Shown here piece by piece: positions 8,643 to 17,917 of a stretch of DNA of 64,000 nt. The notes under the pieces are model-generated. The model was given only the letters and a program-made list of their open reading frames with translations. It was not told the DNA's origin and did not search any database. The stretch comes from CAYOOT01 sp964405665 (GTDB lineage: Bacteria > Bdellovibrionota_C > UBA2361 > SZUA-149 > CAZDWZ01): contig CAYOOT010000003.1 in the NCBI GenBank assembly GCA_964405665.1, positions 1 to 64,000 on the forward strand, given 5' to 3'. How positions within the stretch are numbered: the first letter of the stretch is position 1; each line of letters opens with the position of its first letter. The position numbers and the translations under genes are program-made.

Positions 8643-9380
8643 ATGGCGGCGACAGAACAGAAAATGAAAGCTTTTACCTTTGCAAAATGGGAAAGTATTA
8701 ATGAAAGTCTATCTCGAGGCTTTCTGCGTATTCAACCGGAATTAATCGATTCTCAACTTGAAAAAGTTTCAGGTTTTTCTCTGATCAAACCAGAAGTCTT
8801 AGCGGATAAAGATTCACAAACTATTTCTGAGCACACAGAAAAAGTTCCGGAAGTTAAAACACTTTCTTTAGAAGAAAACATAGAATTAAGGATTATTCAA
8901 GCGCAAGAAGAAGCTTCACGCGCTGCAAGAACTGAATTAGAGAAAGAATATCAGACACGGATAGAAGAGATTAAGGCAAAACATCAAGAGTTTATAACTT
9001 CTCAGATTAATGCCTGGAAAGAACTTGAAATCAAGCATGAAACCAAATGTTTGGAACTGGCGCTTGCTGTGGCCAAAAAGATTCTTTCAGTAACTGTCGA
9101 AATCAAACCCGACTATATCCAAGAAGTCATTAAAGAAGCTTTAGCACAGTTATCAGGAACTACTCCCTTAAAAGTAAAAGTTTCACATCAGGATTATGAA
9201 TTTATTGAAGTTGTAGGTTTGCCCAGAGAATTATCTGCTGCCGAATTGAATTTAGTTTACGAGTTGGATGATACGATCAGTTCAGGTTGTGTGATTGAAA
9301 CTAATTACGGAGAAGTAGATTTTGTTTTGGAAAATATGTTTGAAAGAATTAAAAAAAGTATTATTGAGGCTTTAAAATAA
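8643..9380 (+). CDS. fliH: flagellar export stator protein FliH
   Basis: FliH is the peripheral-stalk protein that anchors and regulates the export ATPase FliI. The 245-residue product has a variable N-terminus and a long glutamate/arginine-rich coiled-coil-like helix (about residues 80-130). Its C-terminal FliH/V-type ATPase E-subunit-like domain contains ALAVAKKILSVTVEIKPDYIQEVIKEAL and a beta-rich end (SSGCVIETNYGEVDF). Its stop codon overlaps the fliI start codon (TAATG), which implies coupled translation. Recognition rests on domain layout and position, because FliH sequences diverge strongly. Confidence 0.88.
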   Translation: MAATEQKMKAFTFAKWESINESLSRGFLRIQPELIDSQLEKVSGFSLIKPEVLADKDSQTISEHTEKVPEVKTLSLEENIELRIIQAQEEASRAARTELEKEYQTRIEEIKAKHQEFITSQINAWKELEIKHETKCLELALAVAKKILSVTVEIKPDYIQEVIKEALAQLSGTTPLKVKVSHQDYEFIEVVGLPRELSAAELNLVYELDDTISSGCVIETNYGEVDFVLENMFERIKKSIIEALK

Positions 9381-10684
9381 TGGGACTACTAGAACAAGCC
9401 ACAGACCTCTTAGAACAAATTAACCCGATTGAATCAACAGGGATAGTCACAGATATTACCGGTTTGGTGATTGAGGCCAGTGGTCCAGCTGTGGGACTGG
9501 GAACTACCTGTCAAATTCAGCAAGCAGAACAAAAAATTAATGCCCAAGTTGTAGGATTTAAAAAAGACAGAGTTTTGCTAATGCCTTATGGTAGTGTAAA
9601 TGGCTTAGCGCCTGGAGCGATGATTAAAGCAACAGGAAGAACGGATTATATTCCTGCAGGATATGAATATTTGGGCAGAGTGATTTCTCCTTTAGGAGAA
9701 CCGCTGGATAATAAACCACTTCCTATTGCAAAAAATCTTGTTCCTTTATTTAGAGAATCACCTTCTCCTTTAAGTAGAAAAAGAATTACTGAACCCTTTG
9801 ATGTTGGTGTTAAAGTGGTAAATAGTTTGCTGCGAGTGGGAAGGGGACAACGGATGGCAATCATGGCCGGCTCGGGAGTAGGAAAATCAACCTTTTTAGG
9901 GATGATTGCTAAACATGCCAAAGAAACAATTAACGTTATTGCCTTAGTCGGTGAGCGAGGAAGAGAAGTTCGAGAATTTATTGAAAAAGATTTGGGAGAA
10001 GAAGGTTTAAAAAGAAGCGTTGTTGTTGTTGCTACCAGTGACAGTAGCGCTTTAATGAGAATTAGAGCGGCTTTTTATGCAACAGCTATTGCAGAATATT
10101 TTAGAGATCAGGGAGAAAATGTTTCTTTAATGGTCGATTCTATTACCCGCTTGTGCATGTCTCAGAGAGAAGTGGGGTTGGCAGTGGGAGAGCCGCCTAG
10201 TACCTCTGGCTACACTCCTTCAGTCTTTGCAATGTTACCAAAGTTATTGGAACGCTCCGGAAATTGTGGTGGTACTGGAAGTATCACTGCATTCTATACT
10301 GTCTTAGTTGAAGGCGACGATATGAACGAGCCAATTGCCGATGCCGTCAGAGGAATTTTAGATGGACATATTATTTTGAGTAGAAAACTTGCCGGAAAAG
10401 GGCATTATCCGGCCGTTGATGTATTGCAAAGCGTTTCACGGTTAATTGATGAAGTTTCCAGCAAAGAAGAACTGGAATTATCTCGTTTGGCCAGAAGAGT
10501 TCTGGCCGATTATGCTGAAGTTGAAGACTTAATTACGATTGGCGCTTACCGCGAAGGACAAAATGCAAAAATAGACTTTGCCGTCAAGCAAATTGAAGGA
10601 GTAAGAGGATTTTTGGTTCAATATCCAGAAGAAAAATTTTTGATTGAAGATTGCGATGTTTTATTAAAACAGGCTTTAAACTGA
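9380..10684 (+). CDS. fliI: flagellar export ATPase FliI
   Basis: FliI is the F1-beta-like hexameric ATPase of the flagellar type III export apparatus. The 434-residue product shows Walker A GSGVGKST, the VGERGREVREFIE block, the LMVDSITR Walker B strand and the family sequence GEPPSTSGYTPSVFAMLPKLLERSG. The C-terminal domain includes HYPAVDVLQSVSR. Its length is typical (430-460). It overlaps fliH and precedes fliJ by three bases. Confidence 0.96.
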   Translation: MGLLEQATDLLEQINPIESTGIVTDITGLVIEASGPAVGLGTTCQIQQAEQKINAQVVGFKKDRVLLMPYGSVNGLAPGAMIKATGRTDYIPAGYEYLGRVISPLGEPLDNKPLPIAKNLVPLFRESPSPLSRKRITEPFDVGVKVVNSLLRVGRGQRMAIMAGSGVGKSTFLGMIAKHAKETINVIALVGERGREVREFIEKDLGEEGLKRSVVVVATSDSSALMRIRAAFYATAIAEYFRDQGENVSLMVDSITRLCMSQREVGLAVGEPPSTSGYTPSVFAMLPKLLERSGNCGGTGSITAFYTVLVEGDDMNEPIADAVRGILDGHIILSRKLAGKGHYPAVDVLQSVSRLIDEVSSKEELELSRLARRVLADYAEVEDLITIGAYREGQNAKIDFAVKQIEGVRGFLVQYPEEKFLIEDCDVLLKQALN

Positions 10685-10687
10685 TTT

Positions 10688-11119
10688 ATGAAAAAATTTA
10701 AGTTTAGGTTAGAAAAAGTTCTGGGCTATAAGAATGTCCTTAAAAAGGAAAGCGAACTTGAGCTTGTCCGTAAAAATTCCGATCTTGCCAATGCCCATGA
10801 AAAGTTAGAAAATATCATAGCAGAGCAAGATGCTACAAAAGATTTTCCCAATAAAGTTTTACCGATGACAGAATTAATATTAAACAAAGATTATCATCAA
10901 GCCCTACAAGAAGCACTGGAAAGACAAAGATTAATCGTTATTGAAGTTGCCAAAACTGTAGAAATTGCCAGGGATATGTATTTAGAAAGACTTAAAGAAG
11001 AAGAAGTATTAAGAAAACTAAGAGAGAAGAGAAACAATGAACATCTCATTGAAGAAAAAAAGGAAGAAAATAAACTTCTGAAAAATTATGTTGCTCAGAA
11101 ATATAAGCAATTTAAATAA
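10688..11119 (+). CDS. fliJ: flagellar export chaperone FliJ
   Basis: FliJ is a small antiparallel coiled-coil protein that acts as the central stalk of the export ATPase. The product has 143 residues, is strongly basic and helical, and begins with the family pattern FKFRLEKVLGYKNVLKKESELEL. Almost the whole length is predicted coiled coil. It lies directly behind fliI in the standard order. Sequence identity in FliJ is always low, so position is a large part of the evidence. Confidence 0.88.
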   Translation: MKKFKFRLEKVLGYKNVLKKESELELVRKNSDLANAHEKLENIIAEQDATKDFPNKVLPMTELILNKDYHQALQEALERQRLIVIEVAKTVEIARDMYLERLKEEEVLRKLREKRNNEHLIEEKKEENKLLKNYVAQKYKQFK

Positions 11120-11127
11120 AGGAATAT

Positions 11128-12069
11128 ATGGTTTTTGAAGAAGATGATCTTAACGAACTTAAAAAAAAGATGAATCCGCAACAAATCAGAAAAGTTGCGC
11201 AAATAGTACAAGCTGAAGTTAAAAGGAGAGAAAACATGAAATCGCAAAATAATTCCAATCAAAACCAGCTGGCAGAAATGTATGAAGAGATTGATGAAAA
11301 AATGAGACAAAACCGTTTACAAAAGGAAGATGGTCGATCAAGAAAAACAAACTACCGTCGATCCTTATTCTCTGGGAAATTAAATTTGTCAAAATTAATT
11401 TTACCAAAATTTAATTTAAATCAAAGCACTAAAAATATTGCCTTATTGGCAGCTGTGATAATATTTGCTTCTCTAAAGATATTCAGCATTTCCGGTTCTG
11501 AAAGTATGGTTTCAAATAAAGCTGCTGAAGTTGAGGCAAAACAAAACGTTATGCCAGTTACTTTGACAGAAAATAAATCAGAGCTATCAATTCCTCCCCT
11601 AAAAACCAGAGCTGAACATGCAAGAGCAAGATTAGATAACCAGAGTTCTACTAATCCCGGTGAACAACAATTATTGATGGAACTTGATGCTCGGAGAACG
11701 GAATTAGAAAAGAAAGCTCAAAATTTGGAAGAGAAAGAAATTGAAATTAAAAACCAATCGCAAGCATTAGCTGAAAAATTGGCTGAATTAAAAACCCTAA
11801 CCAGCAAGATTCAGCAAGTGCGAATTGAAAAAGATAATCAGTACGAAGCAAGACTGGAGCAACTATCGCAAGTATATGGATCCATTGCACCGAATGAAGC
11901 AGCACCGATGTTGGGTAAACTTGATGATGAAACAGCCTTGGCACTATTAAAAAGAATGCCCAGTAAGAGAATGGGCCAAATTCTAAGTCAGATGGATCCT
12001 CAAAGAGCTGTTGACTTGACAAAGTCACTTACTGCCAAGGACAAACTCGATGATCTTCCAGCAAAATAA
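11128..12069 (+). CDS. MotE-like membrane-anchored flagellar protein
   Basis: The 313-residue product has a basic cytoplasmic N-terminus, one transmembrane helix (about residues 103-123), a long coiled coil (about 180-245, rich in E, K, L and Q) and a C-terminal MgtE-N/FliG-middle-like helical domain (LSQVYGSIAPNEAAPMLGKL; ALALLKRMPSKRMGQILSQM). This architecture matches MotE, the periplasmic chaperone of MotC in rhizobia, and similar proteins after fliJ in many flagellar operons. The gene starts eight bases after fliJ and is followed by a terminator-like hairpin. The N-terminal 100 residues before the membrane helix are longer than in MotE. No motC is present in this window, so the exact partner is unknown. 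Confidence 0.72.
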   Translation: MVFEEDDLNELKKKMNPQQIRKVAQIVQAEVKRRENMKSQNNSNQNQLAEMYEEIDEKMRQNRLQKEDGRSRKTNYRRSLFSGKLNLSKLILPKFNLNQSTKNIALLAAVIIFASLKIFSISGSESMVSNKAAEVEAKQNVMPVTLTENKSELSIPPLKTRAEHARARLDNQSSTNPGEQQLLMELDARRTELEKKAQNLEEKEIEIKNQSQALAEKLAELKTLTSKIQQVRIEKDNQYEARLEQLSQVYGSIAPNEAAPMLGKLDDETALALLKRMPSKRMGQILSQMDPQRAVDLTKSLTAKDKLDDLPAK

Positions 12070-12092
12070 TCTGCTTTATGAAAAATGTTAAT

Positions 12093-12126
12093 TTTTGCCT
12101 AGTCGGTGAAATTTAGGCAAAATTTT
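12093..12126 (+). terminator. hairpin terminator after the motE-like gene
   Basis: TTTTGCCTA (12093-12101) and TAGGCAAAA (12114-12122) pair perfectly across a 12-base loop, and a short T-run follows. The hairpin lies 23 bases after the stop codon. The next gene has its own promoter, so it probably closes the flgB operon. Confidence 0.55.
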
Positions 12127-12202
12127 CAAGCTAATAAATATCAGTCCTTTTTTAAGCTGCTAATTTTATTATAAATATTTCTTCTCTACAGATTTAGAGG
12201 GT

Positions 12203-12218
12203 TGGATCAACCCTTGCA
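12203..12218 (+). promoter_or_regulatory. sigma-54 promoter of the fliK-flgD-flgE operon
   Basis: TTGGATCAACCCTTGC has GG at 12204-12205 and GC at 12216-12217, spaced ten bases apart, with a TTGCA -12 element. It lies between a hairpin terminator and the fliK start, 57 bases before the GTG, which is the expected place for a second flagellar transcription unit. Confidence 0.65.
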
Positions 12219-12274
12219 TCAATGTTTATGTTTTAATTTTAAAGTGTGGTGGATAGGGGTGGAGAGATATTATT

Positions 12275-13723
12275 GTGAAAATTAGCTCAATAGATACAAT
12301 TGTAAATAAAGTGATAGCAGACAAACAAAATGCTAATAGCTCAGAAAGCTTCTCCTCAGAACTTGGTGAGGAATTTGCACAGCTTATTGAGCAATTTTTT
12401 AGTGGCAGTAATGTCAATGATAACTTGGAAATGCTAGATCAGATTGAAAAAACTACTATTATTCAAGGTCTGGAAAAAGAAAAAGTAAAAACTGAAAAGA
12501 AAGTTGAAACCTCTGCTACAGCTCCAGAAAAAAATACCGACGATGAAGAAACAAAGCTAGAAGTTGACGAGGACCAAGATCGTGATGATTCTAGCAATGA
12601 AGAAAAGTCTATTAAATCAGTTGATGATTCTGAAAAAAAGGATATTCAAGTGGTAAGTCTTGCTTCTAATATTAAGAATGAAGAATTAAAAGTTGAAGAT
12701 GCCGGTTTAGAAGAAATGAAAGTTACAGAAGAACAAATCGGAAATTCTCAGCAAAAACAAAGTAAAGATCATCAGGATTCTTCCGATCAAGAAGTTGAAA
12801 TTAATCAAAACAACTATTTGCAAAACAATAAGTTGCAAGCCTCTGCAAAAACTCAAAAAAACAACACTGCCAGCAATGAACAAGCTCTAGTTACTCCAAA
12901 TAATACTGTCGTCGAGCAAGGATTAAAAGACGCAGCGGTAAAAAATATTAAAAAAACTTCAACACAAGAAGATCGAGAAGTACAAGAAAACAATATGTCA
13001 GAGTCTCATGATCAAAATAACGAAGAAAGTTTTAAAGCATCTTTAATAAAACAAAATTCTTTAGCAGCAGTGTCTACTAAAAATTCTGCTCAGGATCTTA
13101 GCTCTCAACTTGTCAGAGCAGCTAATTTGTCAGAATTAGCCGGCCAAAAAAACGCGATTAAAACTAATAGTTCTCAAGGCAATTTAGATTTAGCCGGAGT
13201 TCATAGTAACGAAGGAATTGATAAGAGCACCTTGGCAAAAGTTAAGCAGACAGCAAGTAGCATTCTTGCCAAATATTCTGAAAAGACCTTAGAAAAAGTT
13301 AAAGAACTTTTAGCTAAGGCAGCGCAGAATAGAGATGGCAACAGTTTGACTTTAAAACTAAATCCCAAGGAATTGGGAGAGATTACTGTAAAAGTAACTC
13401 ATCGAGATAATAATATCTATGCGCGGATTACTCCAGATTCTTCCGAGGTAGAATCAATGCTTCGTCACAAAGCAGCCGAACTGACTCAAGTTTTGATTCA
13501 AGCAGGAATTAAATCAGAACAATTGCATATCAGTATTGGTCAGGAAAGAACTGAAGCGGAAAGCTTTAAATTTGCTGATTTTTTAAATGGACATCAAAAT
13601 TCAAGACAAAATGAATCATTTTCTGATAAATCTAAACAAGAGGCAACAGAAAATCCGTTAATTAAAAATGCCTTTAACAATCAGGCAAAAAACAGTAATA
13701 TTGATTTAGGTTGGATTGCATAA
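12275..13723 (+). CDS. fliK: flagellar hook-length control protein FliK
   Basis: FliK is the exported molecular ruler that stops hook growth and switches export specificity. Of 482 residues, the first 340 are low-complexity, rich in E, K, N, Q and S, as usual for FliK. The C-terminal domain (about 360-425) carries the Flg_hook signature: SLTLKLNPKELGEITVKV, then LRHKAAELTQVLIQAGI. The start is GTG with a GGAGAG site about nine bases upstream. Its position before flgD and flgE fits. No internal frame disruption is visible. Confidence 0.88.
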   Translation: MKISSIDTIVNKVIADKQNANSSESFSSELGEEFAQLIEQFFSGSNVNDNLEMLDQIEKTTIIQGLEKEKVKTEKKVETSATAPEKNTDDEETKLEVDEDQDRDDSSNEEKSIKSVDDSEKKDIQVVSLASNIKNEELKVEDAGLEEMKVTEEQIGNSQQKQSKDHQDSSDQEVEINQNNYLQNNKLQASAKTQKNNTASNEQALVTPNNTVVEQGLKDAAVKNIKKTSTQEDREVQENNMSESHDQNNEESFKASLIKQNSLAAVSTKNSAQDLSSQLVRAANLSELAGQKNAIKTNSSQGNLDLAGVHSNEGIDKSTLAKVKQTASSILAKYSEKTLEKVKELLAKAAQNRDGNSLTLKLNPKELGEITVKVTHRDNNIYARITPDSSEVESMLRHKAAELTQVLIQAGIKSEQLHISIGQERTEAESFKFADFLNGHQNSRQNESFSDKSKQEATENPLIKNAFNNQAKNSNIDLGWIA

Positions 13724-13746
13724 TTTTATTTTTAAAGTGAGTTGAT

Positions 13747-14457
13747 ATGGCAGATAACAAAATAGGAATAACTGGCTCCAGCAGTGGTCAGCAAATTACT
13801 CCTACAATAAAAAATGAAAGTGTTCCTGATACTAAATTTAAGGATAGTTCAACTTCTTCTGCCACTGGTCAAATTGGAGAGCAAGATTTTTTAAAACTTT
13901 TGGTAACTCAATTGAAATTTCAAGATCCGCTTAATCCTACTGATAACCAACAATTTGCCGTTGATTTATCGCAGTTTGCTCAGGTTGAACAATTAGTAGC
14001 CCTGAATAAAAAAGTTGATGGTGCAGGACTTGGTGGCGGAACTTCCGGTTCTGTAGGAACCATGGCTTCTTTCTTAGGAACTGAAGTAGTGCTCAAAGGA
14101 GAGGGAATTGATTTATCTAATGGCACGGGGCCAAATGTTACTGTAGATATTCCAGAGGGTGCACAAAGTGCAAGGATTGACTTAATTGACAGCGATGGAA
14201 AAGTCGCTGGCTCAATAAATCTGGATCAACCGGATGGCGGCAAACAACAATTTGCCTTAAAGAATCTGCCGGTTAAAGATGGGAAATATGATGTTCGAGT
14301 AGTAGCAGTTGATGGAAATGGAAGTTTTAGAGAATTAACTTCTAAAATCACAGGGACAGTTGAAGGGTTTGTGCTTGAGCCGGAAGCCAAACTTTTAGTT
14401 GGTGGTCGGCAAGTAGCCTTAGATCAGGTGGTTGAAGTATATAAACCTGCTGTCTAA
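13747..14457 (+). CDS. flgD: flagellar hook-capping protein FlgD
   Basis: FlgD caps the growing hook and is needed for FlgE assembly. The 236-residue product shows the conserved N-terminal region GEQDFLKLLVTQLKFQDPLNPTDN followed by FAQVEQLVALN. A beta-rich FlgD Ig-like/TUDOR region (GKYDVRVVAVDGNG) forms the C-terminal half. Its length is typical. It follows fliK by 23 bases. Confidence 0.94.
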   Translation: MADNKIGITGSSSGQQITPTIKNESVPDTKFKDSSTSSATGQIGEQDFLKLLVTQLKFQDPLNPTDNQQFAVDLSQFAQVEQLVALNKKVDGAGLGGGTSGSVGTMASFLGTEVVLKGEGIDLSNGTGPNVTVDIPEGAQSARIDLIDSDGKVAGSINLDQPDGGKQQFALKNLPVKDGKYDVRVVAVDGNGSFRELTSKITGTVEGFVLEPEAKLLVGGRQVALDQVVEVYKPAV

Positions 14458-14469
14458 GGGTAAAAAACT

Positions 14470-14492
14470 TCTTATTTCTTTTTGAAATAAGA
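14470..14492 (+). promoter_or_regulatory. small hairpin between flgD and flgE
   Basis: TCTTATTTC and GAAATAAGA pair perfectly (nine bases) around TTTTT. No terminating T-run follows. It is AT-rich and sits 34 bases before the flgE start. A role in mRNA stability of the highly expressed hook gene is possible. Confidence 0.35.
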
Positions 14493-14526
14493 TCGGTTTA
14501 TTAATATTGATTGAGGAGGGTCTCCT

Positions 14527-15792
14527 GTGCCTAGTATTATAGATGGATTATTCGCTGGTCGTTCTGGTATTTCTTCTCATGGTAGTGCCATTTCGGTATT
14601 ATCTGATAATATTGCAAATTCTAATACCACTGGATTCAAGCAATCACGAGCAGATTTTGCAGATATTCTTTCTGGAAGTCTCTTCGGCGGGGGTGGTAAC
14701 ATTTCCGGAAGTGGTAGTAGAATTGTAGGTGTTACTCCTATTTTAAACCAAGGAAGTTTTGAATTCACAGGGCGTGGTTTAGATACCGGCGTTGATGGCA
14801 GAGGATATTTTATTCTTGAAGATGAGACTGCCAGTGGTCAACGATTTTATTCTCGAGCAGGGAATTTTAAATTAGATATTGAAGGTAATTTGTTAAATCA
14901 AAATGGTTTCCGAGTGATGGGATTTCCTGCTACGGGTGCCGGTGGTCTGACTGCATTAAACGTAAATCAACGAACACAGAATTCTATTAAAACCACGCTT
15001 GTGACAATTGGTGGTAATTTAGATGCCAGCGAAGATACTGATGCCGAACCAGCAGCCGGTAGTTCTTATGCACAGTTAAATGCTGCAGCAAAGTTTTCTA
15101 CATCTGTAAATATCTTTGACTCACTTGGTGCCCAACATTCTGTTACAACTTATTTCTTCCATACCGGCAATAATGCCTGGACTGCTAGTGCCTATGTCGA
15201 TGGAGAAGAAGTTACCGGAGGAACTGCCGGCACACCTTCTAAGCTTGGTGATGTGGATTTAGCATTTGGTTCTGACGGTCAGCTTACAGATCCAACAATA
15301 AACACAATTACAGCAACACCTCCATGGAATAATGGTTCCGATCCAGCTGTTGATATTGAATTTGTTTTTGATCCGATCACACAATTTGCCGCAGCATCCG
15401 CTATTGATAATATTTCTCAAGATGGAACGGGAAGTGGTAGTGTGGTTGGTTTTAACGTTGAAAAAGATGGTTCACTATTTGCGCAGTTAGATAACGGACA
15501 GTCTGCAAGTATTGGAATAATCGGTTTAGCAAATTTTGCCAACGCCGAAGGCTTAAGACGTTCCGGAAATTCTTTATTTCAAGAAACTATTGTCAGTGGT
15601 TCACCCGTAGTTGGTCAACCAGATACCGGAACATTCGGTTCAATCGAAGCAGGTGCCTTAGAGTTATCAAATTCAGACGTTGCAGCTGATTTTATTAAAT
15701 TGATTTCGCTACAACGAGGTTTCCAAGGTAGTTCCAGAGTGATTCAATCGATCAATCAGCTCTTAAGTGATTTGGTTAATATTATTGGATAA
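14527..15792 (+). CDS. flgE: flagellar hook protein FlgE
   Basis: FlgE is the subunit of the flagellar hook. The 421-residue product has the axial-protein N-terminus (SVLSDNIANSNTTGFKQSRADF), a D1/D2 region with GRGYFILED, and the C-terminal helix LEASNSDVA-like stretch ending QSINQLLSDLVNIIG. Translation starts at GTG 14527, preceded by a strong GAGGAGGG site at 14513-14520, consistent with high expression. A family A hairpin repeat immediately follows the stop and could terminate transcription from both directions. Confidence 0.95.
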   Translation: MPSIIDGLFAGRSGISSHGSAISVLSDNIANSNTTGFKQSRADFADILSGSLFGGGGNISGSGSRIVGVTPILNQGSFEFTGRGLDTGVDGRGYFILEDETASGQRFYSRAGNFKLDIEGNLLNQNGFRVMGFPATGAGGLTALNVNQRTQNSIKTTLVTIGGNLDASEDTDAEPAAGSSYAQLNAAAKFSTSVNIFDSLGAQHSVTTYFFHTGNNAWTASAYVDGEEVTGGTAGTPSKLGDVDLAFGSDGQLTDPTINTITATPPWNNGSDPAVDIEFVFDPITQFAAASAIDNISQDGTGSGSVVGFNVEKDGSLFAQLDNGQSASIGIIGLANFANAEGLRRSGNSLFQETIVSGSPVVGQPDTGTFGSIEAGALELSNSDVAADFIKLISLQRGFQGSSRVIQSINQLLSDLVNIIG

Positions 15793-15795
15793 TAA

Positions 15796-15877
15796 ATTGT
15801 AGGCGCACCCTTTATGGGTGCCCGGCTGACCATTATATTTTGGAATTCCGGGCACCCATAAAGAGTGCCCCTACAAT
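15796..15877. repeat. family A hairpin repeat, full element
   Basis: Outer arms TGTAGGCGCACCC... and ...GTGCCCCTACA are inverted copies of one another, each itself a hairpin (GCACCC TTTAT GGGTGC). They enclose an AT-rich spacer ending TTTTGGAATT. The element fills the convergent gap between flgE and the beta-barrel gene and reaches that gene's stop codon. Related copies lie at 19667, 43808, 46261, 53942 and 56624. Confidence 0.8.
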
Positions 15878-17256
15878 TAACTAGGCTTACCAATCAAACC
15901 AGTAGATAATCCAATAAAGAAACGATTACCTTCATAGTCTTGGGTATTGTTGAGTAGTTGTTGAGTAAGATTTTGGTTATCAGCATCTTGATTTACATAA
16001 TTCCAACCAGCAGATAAAGCAATTGATTCTGTCAGGCTATATTGAATTGCTGTTGTTAAATCAAAACGTTCTGTGGGATCTTTTAAAGAGTCTCCAACAT
16101 TATACTGCAAGAACCTTCCGCCAAGATTCAATTTTACTCGATCACCAATTGATTTTGTGGCATCAAGTCCGATAGTTCGAGTTAAAAGTCTGTCCCCATC
16201 AATATCTGTTCTTCTCGATTGATCAATTGCTAAACGAAATAAGGCCGAAGGATCGGGCACATATTCCAGTTCTCCCCCAAAAATAAATGCTAAGTCACCT
16301 TGATCCACTCCTAAAGGAACATCCATAATAGTTCCATCGTCTTGTAAAACAGGACCGGAGGTATCTTGCGGTTTGTTTTTAAAGCGGGAATAATTAATAC
16401 CAACATTTGTCTTAAAAGTTACTTGTTTACTTAGTATGTATTTTGTTTTGATTCCTGTTTGTGTTTCATTGCGATCTAAATCATCTTCATCTTGTTCCAC
16501 AACACTGCCTGATTCAACTTTGGTGTAACTATAATTTTTTAAACCACCGTAAATTCCTGCTTCAAAATTTTCAAATACCAGATGAGTAATTGAAGCATCA
16601 AGGGAATTAAGAAAATAATCAGCACCTCTTGGTTTAATTCTATTTTCAAAAATACCTAAATCTTCATCAGCATTATTATTAAAGGTAAAATCTTCAAGAA
16701 ATTTATTATAATTAAATGAATAGCTGGCATCCAAATCTGTTGCTTGAGCAAGCTTTACATCTTTTACACCCATAATTAAACTCAAAGTATAAGTTTCTGA
16801 TTGCCGAGCACTGGTTCCATCAGCAACTCCAATACCATCGGACTGAGATTTTATGGAATTTAAAAAGCTAATATAAAATGGTTCTGGAATTAATGTTTTT
16901 TCTGAATCCATGCTTAAAACACCATCCAAAATTAAACGACTTTCGTCAGTTTGATCAGCAAAAATCAAAGCACCAATTTTTCCATCAGCTGCAGTCTTAA
17001 TGTAAGGACTTAAAGGAATATTTCCTGATGCACCCAAATAAACATTGGTGATCAAATCATCTTGCGGATCCCCGTCTATTTGTTCTGGTAAAATAAAATC
17101 ATCTGGCAAATTAGAAACATCTACTTTTTTATCATCTTCCAGATAAATATTATCATCGTAAATTTCTTGCACACCCAAGCTAAGCACTGTTTGAGCATTG
17201 GCTAGAGAAATATTTAAAAAATTAATTAATGCTAGAGTAATAATATATCTTTTCAT
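15877..17256 (-). CDS. outer-membrane beta-barrel protein
   Basis: The 459-residue product has a Sec signal peptide (MKRYIITLALINFLNISLANA). It then shows alternating hydrophobic/polar strands with aromatic girdles, for example LNLGGRFLQYNVGDSL, FDLTTAIQYSLTESIALSAGWNYVN and EGNRFFIGLSTGL. The opening VLSLGVQEIYDDNIYLEDD is typical of the BBP2-like outer-membrane beta-barrel group seen near exopolysaccharide or porin loci. The predicted location is the outer membrane. It does not end in the usual terminal aromatic residue (it ends GKPS). The substrate is unknown. It lies convergent to flgE and divergent from the next gene. Confidence 0.7.
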   Translation of the reverse strand: MKRYIITLALINFLNISLANAQTVLSLGVQEIYDDNIYLEDDKKVDVSNLPDDFILPEQIDGDPQDDLITNVYLGASGNIPLSPYIKTAADGKIGALIFADQTDESRLILDGVLSMDSEKTLIPEPFYISFLNSIKSQSDGIGVADGTSARQSETYTLSLIMGVKDVKLAQATDLDASYSFNYNKFLEDFTFNNNADEDLGIFENRIKPRGADYFLNSLDASITHLVFENFEAGIYGGLKNYSYTKVESGSVVEQDEDDLDRNETQTGIKTKYILSKQVTFKTNVGINYSRFKNKPQDTSGPVLQDDGTIMDVPLGVDQGDLAFIFGGELEYVPDPSALFRLAIDQSRRTDIDGDRLLTRTIGLDATKSIGDRVKLNLGGRFLQYNVGDSLKDPTERFDLTTAIQYSLTESIALSAGWNYVNQDADNQNLTQQLLNNTQDYEGNRFFIGLSTGLIGKPS

Positions 17257-17443
17257 AGCTACCTTCTATTAATCAGAATTCCTAATAAAAATAAGGGATA
17301 ACGGCTCATTTTTGTTTAAACTATAAGAAATATTACTATCTTTAGAAAATTTTGCGCAATGCCGATTATTAATCTAAGCAGAAAAAAACTCAAGAATATT
17401 GAGCTAACTATATTTTAAAAGCCTTAAATTACAGGAGAGCTCA

Positions 17444-17905
17444 GTGAGATCAGAGCCGGTTAATTCAAAAAAAGCAGCTTATATTAAAAAAAGGTTAGAA
17501 AAATCTAAGATAGACCCTGCTTTGCAAAATGCTGCAATTAGAACAGCGTTTGTAGCCAGGTTTATTATTCTGAGAGAAGGAAGAAGGTCTCGGGCCCATA
17601 GAATTATTGAACAAATGTCTTGGCAAGAAAACTCGACTGCAGAAGTATTATATAAAATGTTTCGCCAAGCTTTTGTGGAAAATGGCGATAAACTTTTATC
17701 TGTAGATAGAGACCTAAGAAGATCTCTTGATCATGCTTATTCCTCTGTGGGACACTTTGTAGATCAATATCTGGGTCGTTCCGGCTTAAGTTTTCAAGAA
17801 GCATTAATCGATTATGAGAGAAGCAACGTGTTGCTTTTTGGTGAAGAGGATCTTCCTCGAAGTGGTGGATGGAGACTTCCTAGTGATATTAAACGAGAAC
17901 AATAA
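17444..17905 (+). CDS. hypothetical protein upstream of flhB-like gene
   Basis: The 153-residue product is charged, helical and soluble, with no signal peptide or membrane segment. I do not recognise the family. It begins at a GTG with AGGAGAG about six bases upstream. It is rich in arginine (REGRRSRAHRIIEQ; DRDLRRSLDHAY). The flhB C-domain-like gene follows after 12 bases, so the two are probably co-transcribed. This suggests, without proving, a role in flagellar export. Confidence 0.6.
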   Translation: MRSEPVNSKKAAYIKKRLEKSKIDPALQNAAIRTAFVARFIILREGRRSRAHRIIEQMSWQENSTAEVLYKMFRQAFVENGDKLLSVDRDLRRSLDHAYSSVGHFVDQYLGRSGLSFQEALIDYERSNVLLFGEEDLPRSGGWRLPSDIKREQ

Positions 17906-17917
17906 AGATCAGTAAAT

